The position numbers and the translations under genes were made by a program. From positions 2,170,001-2,234,000 of the forward strand of contig JAYXKI010000002.1 in assembly GCA_037892935.1 (NCBI GenBank): a stretch of DNA of 64,000 bases, read 5' to 3'. Within the stretch, counting starts at the first letter, position 1, and each line of letters starts with the position of its first letter. The notes beneath the pieces were generated by a model. It did not search any database. It saw nothing but the letters and a program-made list of their open reading frames with translations, and was not told the DNA's origin. Origin of the DNA: Phlebopus portentosus. Taxonomy: Eukaryota; Basidiomycota; Agaricomycetes; Boletales; Boletinellaceae. Shown here piece after piece: positions 25,789 through 36,863 of the stretch.

Positions 25789-27412
25789 ATGGCTTCCACT
25801 TACCATCAACTGCTCTCCCGGCTTTGCGGCAAGGATGAGACACTCAAGAGTGCTAAGGATTTTCTAAACATCGCTAGGGCAAAAACTGGTCCTGGCTCTG
25901 GCCGGGACTTGGGCAGTAACGCGACTGCTTTGCCTGCCATCTGTGCATTCCTGGCTTCTGAAAGGTACGCATTTATTTATTATCACCTTCAATTTCATTG
26001 CCAATGGCCATTGAAATAGCTTAGGAAACAATGACGTCAAGAAAGAGATGGCTCAGCAATCATCGTGCTTGAGACCACGAGAGTTTGAGTCGACTCTGAA
26101 CACGGTCCAAGATGCACTCTCGAATTATCTAAGCCGAAAGCGAACAGGAAACGTCTCCTACCAGAGTCTTTGTCAAGTTCATGGGTTGAACGAGGATGCG
26201 TTGTACTGGATGGATCAAGTAGACAAGGAACTACGTAAGAGCGGCGAGCTGAATGACTTAGAAGTGGATGAGGAAGCTGTACTTTTGATGGTGTTTTATT
26301 GGACATGCATTGCGCTTAATGTAAGTACCTTACCCTAGCCTTTATTCTAGAAGCTACTATTTTCTGATTCTTGTCTCGATACACCGAAGATTCGTTCCGT
26401 AAAGCAGTCGACAATCATCGCGAAGTACGAGGTTCCTCTAGACGTTTTTCAGGATCTTGAAGAACTTCTGGACTCTACCTGCTACTTTCTCAAAGAGAAC
26501 ATGGACAAGTTTGTTAGTGAATCTCGTGGCTCTAGGTCATCGGCTTCAACCCCCAACAAAGCTCAAGGCAGCAGTTTACGAAAGCGGTCAGGAGTCTCTC
26601 CCCCAAAAAATGCAATGAATTCTTCTCTCGCGTCCATCTCGTCCCCAACAAAGACGCCCACGAAATCAGCGCCGCTAGCAAGCATGCTGGGCGACACACC
26701 ATCAAAACGAAAGGCTGTTCTTCCCCCTCTTCCTTTCATGACGCCGACCAAGAAACAGAAGATGACTTCTCCGATCAAGCTTAATCGGATACCCGTCACG
26801 AGTACCCTGTCGACGCCGTCTAAAAGCAGCGCTGAGGTGTTTGCTCCAACACTCTCGCCAACGAAGAAGTACGGAGGCACGCGATCATTGCTTGCATCGC
26901 CGACAAAGCCAGCTCCGGCAAAACATCTGAACGAAGCTGAGCCAGTGCACTATCCGACAGAAGCTCAGTCGGTGGAGTTAGAGGAAAGCGTCGTTGCGGA
27001 TCCGCCTGCTACTCCCATGAAGAATCGCGTAGGCAAACGACTGGGAGTAGAGCAGAGCACACCAGGTACACCGTCCCCTCGGAAGGCTGTACAATTGCAG
27101 GCTTCCCTCGCGGACCCCTCAACACCGACAAAGGCTAGGGGGTGGAAAAACACTCGCCAGCGTCTCAGCCAGTTGCTTGATGGCGACGTTGAGATGGTGA
27201 ACACCCAGTTAAGGGAAACAGAAGACGCCTTTTCTGAAACATCAGAGGATGAGGAAGGTCAACCACCTCCATGTCGACATGGCATACCTATCTTCGCCGA
27301 CCGACTGTTCTATCGTTATCGCGATCCGCGAGTCATACGAGAATGGGAGGAATGCGAGAAGACATTAATCCTGGAGCAAGGGAATATGGCCAGTGATTTA
27401 AGAGTTTACTGA
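25789..27412 (+). CDS. ORC6: Origin recognition complex subunit 6
   Basis: Three exons, 499 aa: 25789-25964, 26020-26320, 26390-27412. The N-terminal helical region (QLLSRLCGKDETL; then CLRPREFESTL, SNYLSRKRTG, YQSLCQVHGL) matches the cyclin-box-like TFIIB-type fold of fungal Orc6. Next come DEEAVLLMVFYWTCIALN and IRSVKQSTIIAKYEVPLD. The C-terminal half (about 26500-27200) is a disordered basic tail with many SP/TP sites (for example SPTKTPTKS, DTPSKRK), as expected for a CDK-regulated replication factor. ORC marks origins and loads MCM2-7. An in-frame ATG at 25714 could extend the N-terminus by 25 residues; the later start was preferred because the conserved region begins there. The tail ends in a Cys/His-poor acidic stretch. 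Confidence 0.82.
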
Positions 27413-27704
27413 GCGCAACATGTTTTTAGCCTGCTCTAATTTGTTCTTGACTCCGGAACAACATTCGGGAATGTATATTAGACGTCCATTCGTGGCGCTG
27501 GGATTCTACAGAGGAGCCAATGGTATGATACACAGGCAAAACATACCCTAATCATTCCAGTGATGCTGTTTAAAGAATTCAGACAGTAACACTCTCCCAA
27601 ATATCCGTCTGATGATGAGATTCAGTATCATTGATGCTGATCCACCTGTTCGTTTTCATCAAGGAACAGAAATCACAACAACGAAAGGAGGCATATCTTT
27701 CATT

Positions 27705-28336
27705 TCACAAGACGGAAAGTATGCTTGTTAAGGTGGGCCCAAGCTGCGTCACTTCTCTCGGTGTGAGGCTGAAGGAACGCTGCGCCAGTAGAAGGAGTTC
27801 TGGTTCGTACCATTTGCGGATATTGTGGGTACAAGCGAGCTGCAGTTTACGTGCCGACGGAAGACCAAAGGATTCGAGATCCTGCACGAGAACTCTCTCG
27901 AAATCTTTGAAGCACCACCACATTCTTGCCAGACGTAATGCTGCGTCCAGCTCTTCGTCCGTGCAATTTTTGGTGGAAGATAAGCCACGTCTCCAATGCT
28001 CATAGGAAATTACAAAATGCTTGCAGATAGAAATGCTATTTACCTTGGGAATAGAGCTTTTAAGAAGCTTCGAAATTCGCTAGTTGTGACGCCTTCTAGT
28101 CGCAGTGGATGCTCCTCGTCTCGTCCGTCTTCCGTGGCTGCGTCTGACGGCAATGCAAACATGTCTGCGAAAACCCCTGACTCGTCCTCAAACTCTCTGC
28201 GAGGTACCTGGAAGATAGTATCTTCCACCTATTCAACTTGCTAGGCTGTTCCTTGATAACTTAGAATGCTATACGAAATTACCTGAAATGCAATGAGACG
28301 GTCAAAGAAATAAGTGTCGTCTCTCTTCACCTTCAT
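27705..28336 (-). CDS. BTB/POZ-domain protein (small basidiomycete type)
   Basis: Three exons, 174 aa, exact phase: 28336-28283, 28228-28044, 27990-27705. It opens MKVKRDDTYFFDRLIAFQ, then VEDTIFQVPRREFEDESGVF, LRLEGVTTSEFRSFLKALFP, and a C-terminal helical part (WWCFKDFERVLVQDLE, LLLLAQRSFSLTPREVTQL). This is the short BTB architecture much expanded in Agaricomycetes, where many copies have no assigned function. BTB folds mediate dimerisation and often Cul3 binding. The start was chosen because an in-frame TGA lies four codons upstream of that ATG. It is convergent with ORC6. Confidence 0.82.
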
Positions 28337-29294
28337 GCTTCACTTCATCGACTTCATGTATTGGATAAGTTTGGCGGTTCCTGAGTCGTCTTGCCAGGGT
28401 GTGCTAGTACAAATATGCAAACGCTACCTTGAGGATCCCGCATAGTTTCTGCATTAAATATAGTAAACTTAAGTTAGGCACCCACTCGCACCGCCGCAAA
28501 CAGAAGAATGTAATCCAAAGCTGCCGAGTATACCATATGAGGCAATGTTATCTGTCCATCTGAACGACGATTCGCATGGTTACCCCTCTGATGATAGGGA
28601 GCGTTATGGTCTAGATGTGGATGAATGCATTTCAAGTCAATTTATGTTTTGCTTTCCTGAAACATCATGTGATGTTGACGCGTCAGCTTATTTGCGCTTG
28701 TTCCGAGATTCAAGCACCGAAAAAAATACCATACGTGTCAGTATTAATGACTTACATAGTAGTTCCCAACCTGAGTGTCTGTGACAAGAATACGTCCTCT
28801 GCTACGAGCTACGTGAGAGTCTCGGAAGGAATCTGAGCCGATAAAGTTTATCGTAATCCGAATCAACTGATTCTCGGGTGAATGATATCGAGCTCGGCGC
28901 CAGCGCCTGTTCCTCATACGGAATAGGGTCGTTATAATCTTCCCGCTGCGAGGCTTATACTGTGAGACCCGAGGGAGCTACCTCAAGCTACTTTGCGGAA
29001 TACAGGTGACGGGTATACATTACAAGCAGGCAGTGGTGTAAATACAAGAAATACTGATCTTTAGTCAAAGATGAGAGCACCCGCATATCTACGACATGAT
29101 CAGTGGTACAAGAAACGAGTGAATAGGAAATAAAGAAACGTCAAGGCATGGATGAGTGGTGCTGACGCGAACCGACAAAGCAAACATGACGAATCAGGAG
29201 ACAAAAGACAAGCAAACACAGTAACTCGGGTTCCTTGCATGACGAGTGAGTTTGATCGTACAAGCAAAGTCCCCAACAGTGTAAACGAAGTGCG
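28337..29294. other. Intergenic, no gene seen
   Basis: Upstream of the BTB gene and downstream of the AT-hook gene (both minus). Small frames occur on both strands without motifs or splice support. Confidence 0.5.
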
Positions 29295-30512
29295 TCACTC
29301 TGTCGCAACTTCTCCACCGGCACTTGAACCAATAGCCGCGGCCGCTGCGTTCTTCTTATTCTTGCTGCCCTTTGGACGCCCGCGCGGTCTCTTCACAGGT
29401 GCATCCGCAGCGGCAAGGTCCGTTGCTCCGCGCTTGGGAGCTGATGACGCAAGTGTCCCGCTTTCTGTGTTGGCAGCTGCGCCGTTAAGTCGGCGTTCGT
29501 TGAGGTACCTGTTTTGAGAAATCGCTTGTAAGCGCATCGCACGTGAAGAAACCTGTGGGATACGGACGCTCGGCCCTTTTCTTCAAGGGTTTGTTGTAAA
29601 CTTGGCAAAGGTGGTTGCCCTAATTCCGCCCGCAATGCATCGACTTCACGCTTTGCGGAGGTATACTCGCCATCGGTGATGGTCTGAATTTTTGCACGCA
29701 ACTCGGAGCATCTGTGCGAAACACATCAGACAGAAGAAAATAGACACGGAATAAAGTTGCGCACTCCTTGTTTATCGTCGACTCCATTAAGTCTGCCTGG
29801 AGAAAGGAACATTAGTCATAAGTAGCGCGGGTAGTAAAATGCCAAGCAACCTTGTCGCGATCTTCGTTCACCTAGGAAGGAAACTTTAGAATAAAAGCGT
29901 CAACATAGAAGCTTCTTGCTTGCCTGTCGTAAACAGTTGAGAAGTCTAGACCGTTCGCTCTCCAACCTATAGGCCACCTTGTAACATGGAACTGTGTGGA
30001 AAGCAACATAATATGCGTACCGGTTCTTCTCCTCCTTGATATCCTGTAAAGCTTTGTTCTTAGCTTCGAGCTGAGTATGTGCGGAGAGTATGTGAGCGGT
30101 ATGAAGCTGCAGAGTTAGTGAATGCTTCCTGTGGAAGTGAGAGTGACGAGTCAGTCGCAAGGTGGAGTAGGCTAAGTTGAACGTACTTCAGCTCTGCCGT
30201 TTTAGCGAGATGCACCAAGTTTTTCGTCCAGTCTCCTTGCGCAACGAGAGGCGTCGAGTGGTTCTGATTCTGGGCTTGTGCTGGTGTCTGGCCCTGACTT
30301 GAGCTGCCTGTGGTGTGTGGTTGTACGTCCCGTGTATACGTGTCACTCGGAGCGACTGTTGCTGCCGGCATTGTGGGAGTTTGCTGCTGTTGCTGAGGCT
30401 GTGGTTGGTGGTGTGGCGGTAATACAGGCGGGTGTGCAGGAGATTGAGGAGGGACGTAGTGGTGCATGACTGGCGGGTATTGGAGGTAAGGATTTCCCTG
30501 GTGCAGCGACAT
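29295..30512 (-). CDS. Gln/Pro-rich coiled-coil protein with C-terminal AT-hook
   Basis: Start ATG 30512 (MSLHQGNPYLQYPP). Exons: 30512-30187, 30128-30021, 29966-29924, 29871-29851 (21 nt), 29796 to about 29746, 29701-29568, 29508-29295; the junction near 29702-29750 is uncertain. The N-terminal third is Pro/Gln-rich. The middle is helical and Glu/Lys-rich (EAKNKALQDIKEEKNR, LESERSRLLNCLRQ, DGEYTSAKREVDALRAELGQ), a likely coiled coil. The C-terminus has an AT-hook, KRPRGRPKGSKNKK, preceded by NERRLNG. AT-hooks bind the AT-rich minor groove, so a nuclear, dimeric DNA-binding protein is inferred. The intron after the LRQ exon (29872-29923) has a GCAAGC donor. No family name is recognised. Confidence 0.7.
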
Positions 30513-32123
30513 TGTTGTCAAAAAGACGTGCGCCGCGGGGAGCGGCTCTGTGGAAAGCGAAACTGGATAAACATTGTGTGTGATGAGTGTCAGTGGCAAG
30601 TGCTCGGAGAAGAGGAGTGGACGAGATGGACGCGCCTGTGGGATTTGGCGACTGTATGCGTTCGTTTAGTTTAGAATCAACAGAACAGGAATATGTCGTT
30701 GGTCACGGCCGTCAGTGTAAAACCAACGCCCGTGCGTATCAGGGGTCCCCGGCAACCCCCGAAGAGTCTTCTTTTGGTAATTTCCCTTTTCTCTTCGAAA
30801 GAACTCGACGCCCGAATGGCGCGAACAATTGAAGCAGTCCCATAAGTTTCTCGCAACTTAGTTGGAAAGCACTCGCTCACGAAAACAATCTCGCGACAAT
30901 TGCCTCAAGAAGAGAAAAGATCAAGTGGTACAGCACCTAATGAGCGAATAAGATACGCAGAGGACCTTTTCGCACTGTCGTTTTGTTTCGTTTCAGGACA
31001 CAGTCGCATGGCAAAGAGACGTCATCTTTCATCATACCTCGAGGGTTCAGTGAACTCCACTCTGAATCCAAAGTAAATACAGGTGCAACTGGCATTTGAG
31101 GTGAGTCTTCGTGAAAATAGCGAAATGAAATATCGGGACATCTAAACCTCTACAAATTTATGTCCAGGTGAACTGAAGAAGTAGCTGGCAGGAACGTTGT
31201 TTAAATCTTGTTGTACTCGCAAACCTTGGCTATTTAGCGCCGATTACTACACATAACACAAACGCACGCGTCTCTTCTGAAATGCAGGACACATTCGATT
31301 CAGAAACAAATACTACGAGCTTGTATCAATTTGAGGCTGCACAACGTTCAATGACTTTTAAGCCCTTGGTGAAACTTATATTTCTACCCACGCGAAAACA
31401 GGCCTAAAGTACACGCGTGCAAGTATCAGCAGAGAACTTCGACCTTCACAACAAGTGGATGAAAGGCATTCTGAACATGGATTTCGGACGAGTTCCAGAA
31501 CTCAAGATTAATTGAGGTTTTCGGATGTTACATGATTGCAGTTGACAGGATCATCGGGCAAACTTTGACTGGGCAAAGCCATGTAATTTGTAAACGCTTC
31601 GGTATTCGTTCTCTCGACTAATAACATCTCCGTGTGCTTCGGCGACAAAGGAGGTCCATGTACAAACCCTACCTCAAATTTTAGAATTCCAGCTTGGACT
31701 GCGCTATCAGTTCGAGTCATGCCTGCCAAATTTAGGGGTCCCGCGCACAAATATTCGGGACCAAACCTTGTCTCCGCCGATGCTAAGCTGTGGCCGATTG
31801 GATCGTGACGGACCATGGCCACACAACGCAGAAAGAGAGCATCATGGTTATAGGAATGACCGAATGCACTGAGACATCAGGCTCCTCAGAATCTCAATAA
31901 TACGACGGTTGCATGTTCTTCGAAGGTATCGAGGGGTCAGAAGTAGTGGACGAGAATACTAGGAGGCGCCTCGAAGAAGAAAGATGCGGTCACATGACTT
32001 CAAGACAATAGATGTCCCGATATAGAAACGCGTTATGGACCACGGTCACACAAAGGGCATAGCGTGTATTGTCCTTACGACCGGGCCACGAAGATCTGTG
32101 GTTATAGGTTTGCGGCTGACGCG
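30513..32123. other. Intergenic, no gene seen
   Basis: About 1.6 kb between the divergent AT-hook gene and the TATA box at 32124. No convincing coding region; the longest frame (31508-31822, minus) has no recognisable motif. Confidence 0.5.
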
Positions 32124-32130
32124 TATATAA
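32124..32130 (+). promoter_or_regulatory. TATA box with downstream CT-rich tract
   Basis: TATATAA is followed directly by a strongly pyrimidine-rich stretch (32134-32235). This is the classic layout of a strong filamentous-fungal promoter with a CT-rich transcription start region. It points at the unrecognised plus-strand gene downstream. Confidence 0.6.
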
Positions 32131-32251
32131 GGCCCACCCTCTCTCCCCCTGCGTCTCCATCATCTTTCCTTTCCTCCCCCATCATCTCCCCTTCCTCCTT
32201 CCCTCTTCCCTTTCCCTTCCTCGCCCCTTACTTCTGTCTTTCGCGAGTCGC

Positions 32252-32296
32252 ATGAGGAGTAGAAGTCTACTCATCATGATACTCGAGATGAGGTGA
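32252..32296 (+). other. Upstream open reading frame (14 codons)
   Basis: ATG 32252 opens a 14-codon frame ending TGA at 32294-32296. The next ATG begins at 32298, one base after that stop. It sits in the expected 5' leader of the unrecognised gene and could restrain its translation. Confidence 0.4.
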
Positions 32297-32433
32297 AATG
32301 ACCGCCTCATCTGCCCCTGTTGGATCCTCAAAGTTCGCACAATATCTCAAGCGCAGGCGGGTCTCATCATGCGTCCATCCCCTCATCATCGTTCTGACTT
32401 GACACTCTCCCCATTAGGCAATCATTGGCCTCC

Positions 32434-33164
32434 ATGGTCAATCCAAAGCCGTCAAGAAGCGCAGTACCTAAGCCTGAAGGACACCAATCACAAGTCAGTA
32501 CTTGAGAATACGATTCGTGTTCTCGAGTACGGCACAAACGCGTATGAGTCTAACACAAGAACCTCATACTCAAGAGGCGTTTGGAGCCACCAGAAAGGCG
32601 GCGCCATCGGGGAGGGAGGATGGGTAGATGGCGCCGTCCGGAACTTAAATAGGTGCATCGTACTACTTTTCTTTCCACTAGGCTCAATCTGATGCCTCGA
32701 TTACGGCTCACAGTTGTAGTTGTGTGATCACCGGTCTCGTATGAGACGACTGCTGGAAAACGTCAAGATCAAGGTGGCTTCCGTTCAAGACAACGCAAGG
32801 AAGAAGAACTCGAAACTGAACAAGAACGACATGAAGGTCTTCATGCCATATCGTACGTGCTTCCAAATGCACTTCTTCGCGAAGGGTTATCTCAGAGACG
32901 GGTGTCACTGGACTACGTCGATGATCAGATGATCAGACTGACAGCAGCCAATTCGTTCAATGGTCTCGGAGGCACCGATGTGCCAGTGATGAGACGAGCC
33001 TCTCGCACGACGACCACAAAGTGAGGAGCTACTCCCACTTTGTGGTATAGTGGCTCTACCTCTCGAGGAACAACCACGACGGCTCGGATCGCGCTTCGTC
33101 GGGTGCGTCCGACAGCGAGCGACGTGGTTCGGCCATGTCAGATACTTTGCTGAGTTCCGCATAA
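32434..33164 (+). CDS. Unrecognised intron-containing gene
   Basis: Three blocks read as protein: 32434-32493 (MVNPKPSRSAVPKPEG), 32746-33020 and 33068-33164, ending TAA. The last two join in phase across a 48-nt GT-AG intron (33021-33067). They contain RKEEELETEQERHEGLH, YVLPNALLREGLSQRR, VSLDYVDDQMIRLTAANSF, then a Ser/Thr tail with SSGASDSERRGSAMSDTLL. The first junction is uncertain: a 252-nt intron (32494-32745) or an extra internal exon are both possible. It is basic, hydrophilic and Ser-rich at the end with likely phosphosites; no domain is recognised. A TATA box, CT tract and uORF lie upstream, so it is probably expressed and regulated. Confidence 0.5.
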
Positions 33165-33415
33165 TCTTTTCCACCGCCCCCTTCGCGGGGGCATCTTTTT
33201 ATATGTACTTTTTTGTTGCCTCTCCTTTCGTAGGAGTAGCGCCCATGTCTGCCAACGTGAGTCGTCCAGTAAAATTCTTATCATATCGCGACTAAACGTT
33301 ATGTATTTGGTTAAGCGAGGAAGCATCGTCAAGTCCGCCGTGCTCTGTAAGACACTACGCAACTAACTGTGCCCGATATCGAGTTCATCTGGCCCAATGA
33401 TACCGACATTAAGAG

Positions 33416-36400
33416 CTAGAATTTGAACTCGAACCCGCTCGATAATGAAGACAGGTCGTCATCGCTCACGTCTGCGGGCTTACGACGTACCAACCTACGA
33501 CCTGGTCTCACCCTTGGCTCTCTAAAGCGGTCGCGAGGATTGCTTCCAGATGCTTCGATCTCGTCGATGCGTGTACGAGATGATACAGCTTCTCTCGGTC
33601 CCTCTGCGTTGCGCAGCGTTCTTAGCATTTCAAAAGCGTGCCTCTTTGCTGATTCCGAGGTATTAGGATCTACCGTATCCGTCAGCCCACGCCTGCAATG
33701 CAGTAGCTCGGTTTTCTCAGTGCTTACTTCTGAGCACCGCCGCATAGTCACGTCGGAGTCCAATAATATGCTCCTCGGCCGCCTCCCGCTCGTGTTCTAT
33801 AGGTGCCTCATTCTCAATCGACTCCTCGCCCTCGCTGACACTTCGTCGATCATCGTAGTTAGAGTCATGATCGTATCCATACGAGCTCGCGGTAAGGGAA
33901 CTCATGGAATCGTTTACGCTATCCGGCCGGCTTGGGATTCTTCTGTTCTTTCCATCTCGTACGCTTTGCTTATGGGCACTCGTCAGACTAGCTGTTGCGA
34001 ATTGGTCATTGCTCACCTTTGTCAATGACAAGAGAAGAGAATCTCTGTCCTCGCCCTGGAACTCGTCAAGCCAGGTTTGCATCGCATTGATCATTTGATT
34101 TTGGATCTTCGACTTTTCTGACTTGAAATATGGGTGGTAGAATGTGGCGAGGACCTTTGATACGAATTTTCAACAACGGACGAGCGACAAAAGGCTAGAC
34201 ACTCACTTCATTGATGACATGATCAATGTCTTGCTCATCATCATACCATGCCTTGATCTTCAATCAGTTTACATTGTAGAGCGGAAACTAGGCACTGACT
34301 GATACGACAAGGCCAACTGTATGCTCAACCACAATCTTTGCGACTCTTCCGGCTGGCTCGTTCAGGATCAGGTCAACGTGATCCTTCGCGAGGATGCTAT
34401 GTGTTGGATCTGATGCCTTCGGGTTGTCAAAGACCTGGTGAGTGATCATTTAGGACATACGACGAAACGTCAGAGATGAAAACACATTTACTTCATATTG
34501 CTGTTCCATGTTGATAACTGCTTGACTTTGCTCTTTAAGCGCTAAAGTTACTTCCTTTGCTAGAGGCTCAATTGTTCGCGTGAGTCACCCTGTCGAGCGA
34601 CATTGCTCGAGTTACCTACAACTATTATGGGCGAAAGAAGTGTATAGACACCTGTTCGCCACCGAGATAGTAAGTCTCTATCTTTCGTTAGCTAAACAGC
34701 ACTGACAGCTTACATTCGTTTATAGCATCCATGAGCTCGTCCAAAAGATCCGAAAGGCCCGGTATACTCTCAATCGCGGATGACATCGTACGGACCAAGT
34801 CATCTCGCCATGACAGAACGTCCCATATGAATTCTTGCGTCTCCTCGGACGGTATGTATTCTGTCAGGTCTATTTTGCTCTCGTCATCAGCATTCTCTTC
34901 TACCATCGGACGGTGAGTTTTCGATCGCTTTTCGAGATCTTGAGACGCCGCAGCCTTCTGTCCTAAAGCTTCTGGAAGCCGAGCAAGAAGCTCACGAAGG
35001 CTTGAAAACGACGTTCCACTTTCTGCCTGTAAAAGCATGGAAGTGATTAGCTGGCTCAGTCGTGCCCGCAAAATTCCTCACTTCTTCCATGTGAACGGTG
35101 AGGTCGACGATGCTGGCCTGGCTAAGGTGGCTATATGGACAACTGAAGTCAGATCGAATCCTTATGTGGCTGGGAATACGCACTCAGATGCTTCTCCTAG
35201 CACGGAATGGATGAAGTCTGCGCTTCCGAACGTCCCTGTGACGAGGGGCGGTGCCATTCCCGCCGATGTACGAATAAGAACTATTCATCATCATCAAGAG
35301 CGTGCCGATTAGTATCCTTGTATGAAGGTCTTGATACATTTCTTTACCTTCATCCCCAACATGGCAATAAACCTCGGAACACCCCAGTTTGCGTAAAGCA
35401 ATCTCGCACCAATTGCCTGAGGAGAAGGTCAGTTGACATGGACAAGGTGTATTCGAGTAAGCTCACTATGCGCAAAGAGATCTTCGAGCGTGTGGAGTGC
35501 CGAACCGAGGAGACGGAATGCTTCCCACCTTTCTTCATCACCTTCCAGGTCTTCTTTCTTGTCCGACTCGGGTTTGATTTCCCGCTTGGATTTACCGTGC
35601 ACGCCGCGCCCGAGTGTGATGCATGTGCGAAGTGTTCGCCGGATGTGTGCGGTAGAGGTGTCCCAAGTGTGACCTTCCGTTGCCATATATTTCTATTTCA
35701 GAGTGGATCAATGCATGCCTGTCAATGCCAAGACAGGAATTGAACGACTAGAAGGAAGAGACAAACCTTCATGCCATTTGTTGGGTCAACCTCGAGCTCT
35801 TGAGGGTCGACCGGCGGGCGGAGTCGAGGATCATACTTTTGCGCATCGTCAGCATAACCTCTGTAGTCCAGTAACTTTTAACTTTATGCGTTACGGAACA
35901 TAAAATTCTGCGTAACCTTACTTTGGATTATCTATATGTTCCTATCAAAATTGCAGCAAAGAAAATACCATGAGCAGAAATAGTAGTAGAAGGATCGCAA
36001 TATTACTCACCACCGGTAGGTAAACTCCGAGCCTCTCAGGGGTTATAAGGAACTCGCGCGTGGTGAAGCCGAAGCTCTTGTGTTATTCAAGTTCAACAAA
36101 GCCTGACTGGGAAGGAGGGTCTAAGGAAGAATACTTGCCATGAACCCGAGAACCCGAATGATGAGAATGAGCGTATCATGCGACATCTTGCTCAATCCCG
36201 CAACGTCCATTGCTTGCGAGTAGTCGCGAAGCCAGTTTCCCTATAAGCAAATACAAACATACGTAAGTAGTACATAGAGTATCAGCAAGTAATATGTCCC
36301 TGAAGATCAAAAGACCCTTACAAAGTATATGCGCCGCATGTCGGATTTGGTGAAAGTCTGCGCGGCGTTGCCCCTTAGAACGGCGAGAATGCCCTTGGTA

Positions 36401-36863
36401 AGGAGCGTCAAGAAGAAATCGGCGATTCCGCCGCTCCCGCCGGCATGGTGGTGCGGGGACTTGGCGATCGTCGTCAGAACTTCTGCAATATCTGTGTATG
36501 GAACAATAGTATGCTGATTAGTGATTGGTGCCGTATGATGAAACTGTTGTATTGAATCGGATGTCGTTATCGATAGGATCGATTCAGCAAGACTTTTTTC
36601 TGAGTATATGAAGTAGAAGAGGGGAGAAAGGGGAAGAAGCTTTGATTCCGAAAGTTGGTAGGAACAGAATGGAAGATGCGAAGAAAGGTGGTGGAAGGAA
36701 AGCGGAAAAGACGGAAAGACGCGTACGTACCACCGTGTCTGAATGCTCGATCATTGAGATACGAGAAATTCGGAATGGAACCTGCGCCGAATGCGTACGT
36801 GCCAGTTGGCAAGATCGCGAGGAGGATAAGGACCGAAAGGAAGAAGACGGATAGTCGAGACAT
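33416..36863 (-). CDS. het-c: HET-C heterokaryon incompatibility protein (PF07217 type)
   Basis: Seventeen exons, 761 aa, exact phase: 36863-36731, 36491-36322, 36240-36139, 36076-36011, 35941-35922 (20 nt), 35860-35767, 35692-35467, 35416-35348, 35280-35184, 35130-35082, 35026-34714, 34651-34620, 34566-34492, 34434-34300, 34251-34207, 34154-33728, 33648-33416. A signal peptide (MSRLSVFFLSVLILLAILP) precedes AFGAGSIPNFSYLNDRAFRH. HET-C landmarks follow: KSDMRRIYFGNWLRDYSQAM, FTTREFLITPERLGVYLP, LHTLEDLFAHSNWCEIAL, AGMAPPLVTGTFGSADF, INECVYTLLSPII and LILNEPAGRVAKIVVEH. In Neurospora this gene controls vegetative incompatibility at the plasma membrane/secretory route. The Neurospora glycine-rich tail is replaced by an acidic/Arg-rich tail. 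The intron at 36077-36138 is GC-AG (donor GCAAGT). Confidence 0.9.

Noticed and set aside
32298..32493. ATG 32298 as the start of the unrecognised gene
   Set aside because: Splicing at 32361-32417 keeps the frame but meets a stop soon after; ATG 32434 reads on in a protein-like frame.
33717..34017. A GTGAGC donor at 34016 (minus) as a further het-c intron
   Set aside because: No acceptor in the right phase follows; the frame reads through, and the total length is exact without it.
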